A DNA stretch of 64,000 nucleotides from Verrucomicrobiota bacterium (lineage in GTDB: Bacteria > Verrucomicrobiota > Verrucomicrobiia > Verrucomicrobiales > Akkermansiaceae): the NCBI GenBank assembly GCA_017301995.1, contig JAFLEH010000014.1, forward strand, positions 108,719-172,718, in the 5' to 3' direction. Below the pieces are notes generated by a model that did not search any database, was not told the origin of the DNA, and saw nothing but the letters and a program-made list of their open reading frames with translations. The position numbers and the translations under genes are program-made. Each line of letters begins with the position of its first letter. Positions within the stretch are counted from its first letter, which is position 1. Below are positions 1-9,700 of this stretch, in pieces.

Positions 1-1458
1 CAACACGCGGACGGCACCATCCATCCGGTGGATTTCCTCGAAAAACCCGCGCCGCTGGCCCGCGACATCTTCCGACTCGGCTACGTCCATCCGTCCACCA
101 TCGAGCAGATCGTCCACATCATCCGCGACTACCAGCAATCGCTCCGCGAACTCGGGCTGGACCCGCACCAGATCACCCGCGCGGTGACCACCAACATCCT
201 CAGCGAGTCGCTCAACCACGAAACCGTGATGAACCGGGTCCGCATCGCCTGCGGACTCCGCCTGACCACGATCGACGACGGCGAGATGACCCGCCTGATC
301 TATCTGAAAACCCGACGGCGGCTGCGGCATTTGCCATCCCTTCGGGAACATAACACGCTGGTGGTCCACGTCGGTCCGGGAAACACCCGCGCGCTGCTGT
401 TCCAGGACGGCCTGATCACCCGCTACACCAGCTACCGGATGGGCACCCACCGGACCCGCGAGGCGGTGGAGGGATCGCACGCCGACGGCACCGCCATGCT
501 GCGCGTGATCCGCGAGCATGTGTCCGGAAACCTCGCCCAGATCCGCTTCGATTTCTCCGACATCACGCTGAACGCGCTGATTCTGATAGGTTATGAGATC
601 CAGTCGGTCGCCATTCCGCTGACCCGGCGCCAGGCGCAGTGCCCCGTGAAAAGGTTCCGCCAATTCACCATCGAGACGTCAACCCTCAGCGAGGTCGAGT
701 CGGTGAAGCGGTTTCAGCTCGACTATCAAACCGCCGAAGCGTTGCTGCCCGCTCTGGAAATCAATCTGGCCATCGCCGAGACGCTGGCGCAGCCGGAAGT
801 CCACATCCCCTCGACCGAATACGAGCAGGGACTCCTCCACGACTTGCTGCTGTCCCGCGACCTAACCGGTAATTTCTCCGAAGAAGTGCTCCGCTCCGCC
901 CGGATTCTGGCGGAGCGCTATCAGTCGGATCCCCGCCACGGCGCCCACGTCGGCGCACTGTGCGAACGGTTTTTCACCGAACTGGCCGACCTCCATCAGC
1001 TATCCGCCCACGACGCCCTGTTGCTCCAGGTCGCCGCGATCCTCCACGAGGTCGGCACCTATATCAGTCCGCGCGCCCACCACAAGCACTCGGAATATAT
1101 CATTCTCAACTCGGAGATTTTCGGACTTGATCGGCTGGACGTCACCATGGTCGCGCTGATCGCCCGCTACCACCGCCACTCCGGACCGAAACACGACCAC
1201 CCGGCCTACGCGGCGCTGACCACCGACGACCGGATCCGCATCTGCAAACTCGCCGCCATCCTCCGCGTGGCCGACGCGCTCGAACGCACCCACCACCAGC
1301 GGGTTTCCCAGATCGAGATCCGACGTGAACCCAACAAACTCCGCCTCCGCCTGCCCAGCATCGCCGACGCCGCGGTCGAACGCCTCGCCATGGCCTCCAA
1401 AGGCGACCTCTTCGAACAGGTTTTCGGCCTAACCGTCGTGATCGACGAGGACGGTTGA
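1..1458 (+). CDS. ppx: Exopolyphosphatase, Ppx/GppA family with C-terminal HD domain (5' end outside window)
   Basis: The frame is open from base 1, with no stop upstream of the first possible start (GTG at 28), and the N-terminal phosphate-binding loop of the family is missing, so the gene begins before the window. The remainder matches the Ppx/GppA fold: a first half with LARDIFRLGYV and LRELGL, a second actin-like segment around VVHVGPGNTRALLF, and a C-terminal HD-type region with LHEVGTYISPRAHHKHSEY and ARYHR, as in long exopolyphosphatases. The family removes terminal phosphate from polyphosphate or pppGpp in the cytoplasm. It ends 47 bases before polyphosphate kinase on the same strand, so synthesis and breakdown of polyphosphate are probably cotranscribed. 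The glycine-rich loop normally reads GGGST; here it is GPGNT, a divergence worth noting. Confidence 0.9.
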   Translation, partial: QHADGTIHPVDFLEKPAPLARDIFRLGYVHPSTIEQIVHIIRDYQQSLRELGLDPHQITRAVTTNILSESLNHETVMNRVRIACGLRLTTIDDGEMTRLIYLKTRRRLRHLPSLREHNTLVVHVGPGNTRALLFQDGLITRYTSYRMGTHRTREAVEGSHADGTAMLRVIREHVSGNLAQIRFDFSDITLNALILIGYEIQSVAIPLTRRQAQCPVKRFRQFTIETSTLSEVESVKRFQLDYQTAEALLPALEINLAIAETLAQPEVHIPSTEYEQGLLHDLLLSRDLTGNFSEEVLRSARILAERYQSDPRHGAHVGALCERFFTELADLHQLSAHDALLLQVAAILHEVGTYISPRAHHKHSEYIILNSEIFGLDRLDVTMVALIARYHRHSGPKHDHPAYAALTTDDRIRICKLAAILRVADALERTHHQRVSQIEIRREPNKLRLRLPSIADAAVERLAMASKGDLFEQVFGLTVVIDEDG

Positions 1459-1505
1459 GGCGGCCGCCCGTTTGTTCATTCCCAGCACACCACCACCACC
1501 TAACC

Positions 1506-3599
1506 ATGCCTCCCTTCATCAACCGCGAACTTTCCTGGCTGGAGTTCAACCAGCGCGTGCTCAACGAGGCGATGCGCAATGATCTTCCGCTGTTGGAACG
1601 GATCAAGTTTCTCGCCATCACGGCGTCCAACCTCGACGAATTCTTCCAGGTCCGGGTGGGCGGGCTGATGTTGCTTCACCGCAGCGGACGCAAGACCGCC
1701 GATCCGTCCGGATTGAGCCCGTCGAAATGCCTGGGCGCGATTCGCCAGCGGGTGCTCGCGATGAACTCCGACCAATACACGTTGCTGGCCGCCACCTTGT
1801 TACCCGCGCTGGAAGATGCCGGCATCCGACTGCTCAAGGTGAGCGAACTGCCGCTGCTCCAGGCGACCAAGGCCGCATCCGTATTCGAAGAAACGATCCT
1901 TCCCCTGCTCACGCCGCTCGCCGTCGAGCCGGAACAACCGCCGCCCGTCATTCCGGGGCTCAACCTCGTGGTGGCCTGCCGCCTGACCGATCCGGAGAAC
2001 CAAACCGTCCGCCACGCGCTGATTCCGATCCCCGAAAATCTCGGGCGCCGCGTGCCGATCGCCTTGGAGGAAACCGCACACGCCTTCGTGCTCATCGAGG
2101 ACCTCGTTGCGAGCCATGCGGGTTCCCTGTTTCCCGGCGAAACGGTCACTTCCACCACCGCCTTCCGCGTCACCCGCAACGGTGACATTGCGGTGCAGGA
2201 AGAAGACGCCACCGATCTGGCGGACGAAATGGAGGAGGTTCTAACCGCACGCCGGTTCGCCGACACGGTCCGCCTAGAACTCCGGAGCGACGCGCCACGC
2301 GAGCTTGCCAAGCTGGTTCAGGAAGTCACCGGGGCCACCGCCCAGGAAATCTACCGCTGCGATGGACCACCCGGTCTGGCCTCGTTCATGGAAATGGCGT
2401 TCCTACCCGGTTTCGATCATCTCCGTGACGCCGACTGGCCGCCCCAGCATTCGCCGGCGGTCGTCCCCGGAACCGGCATGTTCGAAACCATCGCGGCGGG
2501 CGACGTGCTGCTGCACCATCCCTACGAATCGTTCGAGCCCGTGCTTAGATTGTTAGAAGAAGCCGCGGCCGATCCCGCCGTCATCTCCATCAAACAAGTG
2601 CTCTATCGCACCGCCCGTCAGTCGCGGATCATCGACGCCCTGATCACCGCCGCGGAAAACGGCAAGCACGTCACCGTGCTGGTGGAGCTGAAGGCCCGCT
2701 TCGACGAAGCCCGCAATCTCCACCGCGCCGACGAACTCCAGCGCGCCGGCGCCCAGATCGTCTATGGCGTGAAAAACCTCAAGACCCACGCCAAGATCTG
2801 CCTGATCATCCGCCGCGAGTCCGGCCACCTCCGCCGCTACGTCCACCTCGGTACCGGCAATTATAACGAAAGCACCGCGAAACTCTACACCGACATATCC
2901 TATCTGACCTGCAAGCCGGAGTTCGGAAACGATGCCACGCTGTTTTTCAACGCGGTCACAGGACGCTCCAAGCTGCTGCGTTTCAAACGGCTGGTCCCCG
3001 CCCCCACCGCGATGAAGCCGCTCCTGCTGGACCACATCGCCGGCGAGGCCGAACGTGCCCGCCAAGGACTGCCGGCTCGCATTATCGCCAAAGTCAATTC
3101 GCTCCAGGACCCGGAAATCATCCGCGCCCTCTACAAGGCCTCCCAAGCCGGCGTCCGCATCCAGCTCAACGTGCGCGGGATCTGCTGCCTCAAACCCGGA
3201 GATCCCAAATACTCGAAAAACATCGAGGTCGTGTCCATCATCGACCGTTTCCTCGAACACGCGCGCATTTTCCACTTCCATCAGGGCGGGGATTCGCAGG
3301 TCTATATCGCCTCCGCCGACTGGATGACCCGCAATCTCGACAAGCGCATCGAACTGATGGTTCCCATCGAGGAACCCGCGCTGAAACGCCGGCTCGTCCG
3401 CGTGCTGGAGTCGTTTTTCAACGACAACACCCAGGCCTACCGGCTGCTTCCCAACGGCGCATCCCAGCGCCTGACCCGCGCCAAAGGCCAAAAGGCGTTC
3501 CGTGTTCAAGACTCTTTCTATCAGCTCGCCCGCAAGGCCGCCAAGGCCCGGGAACACGAACGGTCGATGACTTTCGACCCCTACGTGCCGCCCAAATAG
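1506..3599 (+). CDS. ppk1: Polyphosphate kinase 1
   Basis: The 697-residue protein opens with INRELSWLEFNQRVLNEA and SNLDEFFQVRVGGL, the hallmark N-terminus of Ppk1, and is of normal family length. The ATG at 1506 is chosen because this motif starts four residues in; an in-frame TTG at 1455 would add 17 atypical residues. The two phospholipase-D-like catalytic domains carry the expected histidines: His428 in KTHAK, the likely autophosphorylated residue, and His585 in LEHARIF. The enzyme polymerises the gamma-phosphate of ATP into polyphosphate, reversibly. It follows the exopolyphosphatase gene on the same strand. No Shine-Dalgarno sequence precedes the start; the leader is a run of CAC repeats ending in CTAACC. 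Confidence 0.97.
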   Translation: MPPFINRELSWLEFNQRVLNEAMRNDLPLLERIKFLAITASNLDEFFQVRVGGLMLLHRSGRKTADPSGLSPSKCLGAIRQRVLAMNSDQYTLLAATLLPALEDAGIRLLKVSELPLLQATKAASVFEETILPLLTPLAVEPEQPPPVIPGLNLVVACRLTDPENQTVRHALIPIPENLGRRVPIALEETAHAFVLIEDLVASHAGSLFPGETVTSTTAFRVTRNGDIAVQEEDATDLADEMEEVLTARRFADTVRLELRSDAPRELAKLVQEVTGATAQEIYRCDGPPGLASFMEMAFLPGFDHLRDADWPPQHSPAVVPGTGMFETIAAGDVLLHHPYESFEPVLRLLEEAAADPAVISIKQVLYRTARQSRIIDALITAAENGKHVTVLVELKARFDEARNLHRADELQRAGAQIVYGVKNLKTHAKICLIIRRESGHLRRYVHLGTGNYNESTAKLYTDISYLTCKPEFGNDATLFFNAVTGRSKLLRFKRLVPAPTAMKPLLLDHIAGEAERARQGLPARIIAKVNSLQDPEIIRALYKASQAGVRIQLNVRGICCLKPGDPKYSKNIEVVSIIDRFLEHARIFHFHQGGDSQVYIASADWMTRNLDKRIELMVPIEEPALKRRLVRVLESFFNDNTQAYRLLPNGASQRLTRAKGQKAFRVQDSFYQLARKAAKAREHERSMTFDPYVPPK

Positions 3600-3601
3600 G
3601 A

Positions 3602-3615
3602 CCTGCGGGCGCAGG
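3602..3615 (+). terminator. Possible stem-loop after ppk1
   Basis: CCTGC, GGGC, GCAGG forms a 5-bp stem with a 4-base loop three bases after the ppk1 stop codon. No T-tract follows, so a Rho-independent role is doubtful; it may only stabilise the 3' end. Confidence 0.25.
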
Positions 3616-3689
3616 AGGCCCCCAAACTTTGCGGATCCGTCCCGGAATCGGGTCCGGAACCCTGGTTATCGCCACACCACGCAAAGACA

Positions 3690-3718
3690 TTGACAATACA
3701 CAAAACCCGGCGTAGTTC
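3690..3718 (+). promoter_or_regulatory. Candidate promoter for the giant metalloprotease gene
   Basis: A perfect TTGACA (3690-3695) is followed after 17 bases by TAGTTC, a poor -10 match. It lies 42 bases upstream of the ATG at 3737, and a GGGGGG block at 3722-3727 could serve as ribosome binding site. The call depends mostly on the -35 match and its placement. Confidence 0.35.
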
Positions 3719-3736
3719 CTCGGGGGGCTTAATAGT

Positions 3737-6700
3737 ATGCAACGCAAAATGACTCGGTTTCCCATCCGGCGGCTTGTTTCGCTGGCACTTCCGCTGGTTC
3801 TGTGCCTGACCGCCTTATGGCTGGCGGGGCACCGGGATACGCCTCCGCAAGAATCCACAAACGACCAACCGCAGCCCCCGACAGAACCCACAGGGTCCGC
3901 TCGCCAAACCGTCCACCGGGACACCACCGTCGCCGACCCGCGCCACCACCCGGCTGGCCCCGCGAGGATCCGGCTTGCCGAAAAGAAGGTCGTCAGCGCG
4001 CCTCTGCCGCCGGATTTCCTCCGGAGAGTCGTATCGGAGAAATCGGTGGCCTTCACACTGCCGGATGGCGGTGAGGCTGTCGGCAACATCGAACTCATGG
4101 GCCGGGATCCGGAAGGCATCGTCTATGTCCAAGGCCGCCTAACCGATCCAGCGCCCGGATTCTTCTTCTTCCAACGGCAAAACGTGGAAGGCCTGGCGGG
4201 CCCGCTCGTCGGCCATGTCCGCTTCGATGGAAAACCCAACGCCTGGAAAGTGGAACCGACCCCCGACCTCAAGTCCTCGCTGCTGGTATCCAGACACATC
4301 GACGAGGTGGTTTGCGTGAACTACGCCGAGGTTCCTGAAAACACCGGCGAACCCGAACCCGAAAACGCCCCGCAAACCCATCCCACATCCATCCCCATCC
4401 CTTCCTATCAGACGGTCATCCCGCTCCAGAGCCTGCCGGGTGCCACGGCCGTGGTCTATCTGGACTTCGACGGCGAACAAGGTCCCTTCCCGGGTTGGGG
4501 CGATTTCAACGCCGCCGCCTCGGGAGCCAGCAACTCGCAGATCTACGATGTCTGGAAAATGGTTTGCGAGGATTACCAAGGATTCAACATCAACATCACC
4601 ACCGACCGCAAGGTTTTCGACAACGCGCCGGAAGGTCGCAGGCAGCACTGCATCATCAGTCCCACCACCAACGCCGCACCCGGCGCCGGTGGCGTCGCCT
4701 ACGTGGGATCTTTCAACTGGGGCGGCGACCGCGTTTGCTGGGCCTTCTACACCACGGGAAAGTCGTCCTGCGAGGTCATCGCCCATGAAGTGGGGCACAC
4801 CCTCGGCCTGAGCCACGATGGCCGCACCACACCGTCGGAAGGCTACTATGGCGGACACGGAACCGATCCCGTCGGCTGGGCGCCGATCATGGGAGTGGGC
4901 TACTACAAAAACCTCAGCCAATGGTCCAAAGGCGAGTATCTCAACGCCAACCAGACCCAGGACGACCTGAGCATCATCGTCAATAACAACAACGATGTGG
5001 ATTACCGCGCCGATGATACCGGCGACACCCAAGCCACCGCGAAGTACCTGGAAATCCTCTCCGACAACACCGTCAGCGGCGAAGGAATCATCGAGCAAAC
5101 CGGCGATGTGGATGCCTTCCGCTTCGCGACGACTGGCGGAACCGCCACCCTCAACGTCAACACCGTTTCGCTCAATCCAAACCTCGATATTCTCGCCGAA
5201 ATCGTGAACGCCACGACCTCGGTCGTTGTCGCCACCGCAAATCCGGACACCGGGATCAACGCCACCGCCACCGCCACTCTAACCGCCGGAGAATACCTCC
5301 TGCGCGTCCGCGGCACCGGCCGGGGCGACCCACTTGGCGACGGCTACACCAACTACGCCTCCCTCGGATCCTATCTCATCACCGGCAGCGTCTCCGGCGG
5401 CGTGAAATCCGAGCGGTTTACCATCGCGGAGAACACCGCCAACGGCACCTCCGTGGGCACCGTGGTCCCCCGCAACAACCACGGTTCGTCCACCCTCGCC
5501 TACGCCATCGCCAGCGGCAACGCGAATGGCGCGTTTTCCATCAACTCCCTAACCGGATCGATCTCGGTGGCCAACACTTCAGCCCTCGACTTCGAAGCGC
5601 TCTCGCTCCGCTGGGATGATCCGGCGACGTTCGAGATGTTCGTCACGATCACCGACAGCTCCAACCCGTCGCTCAACGAAACCCTGCGGACAGTTGTGAC
5701 AATTTCGGACCTCAATGAAAGTCCGGCCGTCTCCGGAACCTCGCAAAGCATCCTCGAACACACCGCGGTGGGAACGAAGGTCGTCAAAATCACCGCCACC
5801 GATGCCGACCGTTTCGACTTCCCCACTTACAGCATCACCGCGGGCAACACCGGCAACGCCTTCGCCATCGACTCCGGTACCGGACAGATCACCGTGGCGG
5901 CGAACATCGATGTTGCGGCAAACACGGTGTACAATCTAACTGTGAGAGCCGCGGATCAGGGAATCCCTTCGTTATTCTCAAACGCATCGGTCGCGATCAC
6001 CGTGGTCAACACGGCCGACGGCTACCAACCGGGATCCATCGTCCGGACCTATTTCGAGAACATCTCCGGCACCGCCGTTTCGAATCTCACCGGAAACACG
6101 AAGTTTTCCAACACACCGGACAGCCAGGTGTTCCTGACATCATTCGACGGCCTCGAGCACGGGGAAAACTACGGCAGCACGATCCGCGGCTATCTGATCC
6201 CGCCCGCCACCGGCAGCTATCAGTTCTGGATCGCCTCGGACGATGCCAGCGAACTGCGCCTGAGCAGCAATTCAAACCCCGCCAGCGCAACGGTGATCGC
6301 CACCGTCTCGGGATGGACCAGCCAATACGCCTGGACCGCCAATGCCTCGCAGCAGTCATCGACCGTCAATCTAACCGCCGGACTGGCGTATTACATCGAG
6401 GCCCGGCACAAGGAAGGCGGCGGCGGCGACCATGTGGCGGTGGCGTGGAGCGGTCCGGGCATCACCCAACAGGTGATCAGCGGGCTCTATCTGGCCCCCT
6501 ACTATCAGAATTACGCGCCAAAGGTGAACGCCGCCACCTTCACGGTTCGCGAGGACGCGCTTGCCGGCCAGCCCGTGGGAGCCGCCACATCATCCGATGT
6601 CAACGCGCAGGACACGTTCTCCGCCTACACCATCACCGCAGGCAACACCGGCGGAGCGTTCTCCATCAACGCGGCCACCGGGCAAATCCAGGTCGCCACG

Positions 6701-9700
6701 TCGGGCTTGCTCAACGCCACGAGCACGCCGACCCACACTCTCACCATCCAATCCACCGACAGCGGGACCCCCGCTCTCAGCGGCACCGGAACCGTCACGG
6801 TCAACGTGACAGCGGCATCGGCGGTCAACGTCTCAGGCATCGTCCAGGAAATCTGGACGGGCATTTCCGGCACTGCTCTCACCGGACTGACCGGAACTTC
6901 GAACTATCCTTACAAACCGAACACGCGCCGGACCCTAACCTTGTTTGACTCGGGCGAAGGCTATGCGGACAACTACGGTTCCCGGATTCGCGCGAAGTTC
7001 ACCCCTCCCACCACCGGAAGCTATCAGTTCTACATCGCGGGCGACGACGACTGCCGCCTCCTTTACAGTGGCAATGCCAACGGTACCGGCGCCTCCCAAA
7101 TCGCCTATATATCCGGTTGGACGGATCACAATGTCTGGAACAAATACGCCAGCCAGACATCGTCCGCGATCAACCTAACGGCCGGCCAGCCGGTCTATCT
7201 GGAAGCGCTCCAGAAGGAAGGCGGCGGCGGCGACCACGTGAGCGTCGGCTACACCGGACCGGACGTCACCACCGTCACCGTGATTCCGGGATCGATGCTA
7301 ACCCCGTTTGATATCAACGCGGCTCCGGTTTTCTCCCCCGCCAGCTATGCGTTCACAGTCAATGCCAGCACCGCCACGGCAGGCACGGCTGTCGGCACCG
7401 TGACCGCCACCGAGCCCAATGGAGAAACACTCGTGTATGGCATCCTATCCGGCAATTCATCAGGCGCCTTCGCCATCAATCCGGCCACCGGAACGGTCAC
7501 CGTAACCAATCCGGTGTGGCTCGGCAACGGAACAGTCAATCTTCAGGTCGCGGCTCAGGACGGCGGGCTTTCAGGAGCCTATCCGCTCAAATCATCCACC
7601 GCCACGGTGACCATCACCGTCACCGGCAGCAACAGCGCGCCGAGCTTCGTCTCCAACCCGATCACCCGCCCTGCCGCCACAGAGGACTCCGCCTACTCGG
7701 CATCGGTCGCCACGCTCGCGTCCGATCCCAATCCCGGGGATACCCTCACCTTCTCGAAAACCAGCGGTCCCTCATGGCTCACCGTGGCCTCCAACGGCTC
7801 TCTCTCCGGAACTCCGCTCGACGCGGATACCGGTGCCAACGGCTTTGTTGTTAGAGTAACGGACAACATCGGCGCGTTCTCCGAGACAACACTCAACATC
7901 ACCGTCAACGGCGTGAACCACGCGCCGGTATTCACGGCCGATCCCATCGCGCTCAACGCGATGAAAAACACCTCCATCGCAGGAACCCTCGCCGCAACCG
8001 ACGCGGACACCACGGAGACCCTTGTGTTTTCCAAGGTTTCGGGCCCCGCATGGCTTTCCGTGGCTTCCGACGGCGACCTATCAGGCACACCGCTTGCGGC
8101 GAATGTCGGACCCAACGCTTTTGTGGTTCGCGTCACCGATTCCACCGGTCTTTACGACGAAGCCTCGCTGAATATCCAGGTGATCAGCGAACCGGTGTGG
8201 ACCAACGCGGCTGGAGGTTCCTGGCCGGTGTCGGGAAATTGGCTCCAAGGCTTCGTTGCCGATGGATCGGGCAACATCGCCGACTTCGCCACCCTGGATC
8301 TAACTACGGATGCCACCGTGACGCTGGACGGAGCGCGCACCATCGCCGGACTGTCGTTCGGCGACACCACGCCAACCAACAACTGGAGCCTATCCACTGG
8401 CTCGGGCGGGCCGCTCACGCTGAACGCGGCCTCCGGAACGCCGTCGATCACCGTTAGCAACCAATCCGCGACGGTCAACGCCGTTTTGGCGGGTTCCCAG
8501 GGATGGGTGAAGAACGGCGCAGGCACCCTGGTGCTGGGCGCGGCAAACTCCATCACCGGCGGCCTAACCATCAATGGCGGAACGGTGAAGCTCCAGTCCG
8601 GAGATTACACCAACACCCTTCCCACCGGCACGGTGGTCACCATCAACAGCGGCGGCGTCCTGGCCGTGGTGAACACCAATGTCAGCAATCCGATTTCCGG
8701 CTACGTGATCAATCCTGGCGGGGTCTTGAACTGCCAAGGCTACCACGAACATGTTTCGGGAGTCACGCTCAACGGCGGTTCCATCACCGGCACCGGATCC
8801 GGAAAGTACAACAGCGAGGACTTCGCGCTCGACACCGACCTGAACGTCGGCGGGTCCTCGGCGTCCTCCATTTCCATCGCCAATGGGATCGGCATCGGAT
8901 CAGGATCACGCACCTTCACGGTCGCTGACGTGACGGCCAGTTCCGCCGCCGACCTAACATTAAGCGGTACCGGTGCCCTGAGAAACTCCGGAACCTTGGT
9001 CAAGGCGGGAGCAGGCACACTGGCGATCAACAATGTGAACGTCCATGGTGCCACCACCGTCAGCGCGGGCAAACTCCTGCTTGGTGCCGGCGGATCGACC
9101 GGCTGTATCCGCAATACTCTAACCGTCAATGCCGGTGCGATCGTGGACTACGCCGCCAACAACACCTTCGGATACACGTCCGGAGCGTCCGTGAGTTCCC
9201 TCCAGATCAATTCCAGCACGGTCGGCGGGGCGAATTACGGCCAGCATTTCTGGAACAGCTTCCAACTGGGCATGACCGGCGGCACCCTCTATCTGGGCGG
9301 GGCCACCAACGAATGGCATAATGCGACCGTCACCGTGAACTCCTCCTCCGCGGTTTCCCGGATTCTCGGCGTCGGAAGCACCCCACAGATGCGGTTGCGG
9401 GACGGCACACCGGTCACCTTCAACGTGGCCGATGGCCCGCTGGCCGTGGATTTCTCGGTCGAGGTGCCTGTAACCCAGAGCGGCGGCACCAGTTCCCTAA
9501 CCAAGTCCGGCATGGGAACCATGCGGATGACGGCAGCCAATACCTACACCGGTACCACGTCGGTTTCCGCAGGCACGCTGCTGGTCAACGGCAGCCTATC
9601 CACCGGCGCTGTCACGGTCGCGGCTGCGGCAACCTTCGGCGGATCCGGCACCGTGGGCGGCGCGATCGCCAATTCCGGCACGGTTTCCCCGGGTGCCGAT

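Noticed and set aside
2553..3557. 334-codon minus-strand open frame
   Set aside because: It is antisense to ppk1, has no start context or motif, and reflects the GC-rich codon pattern of the real gene.
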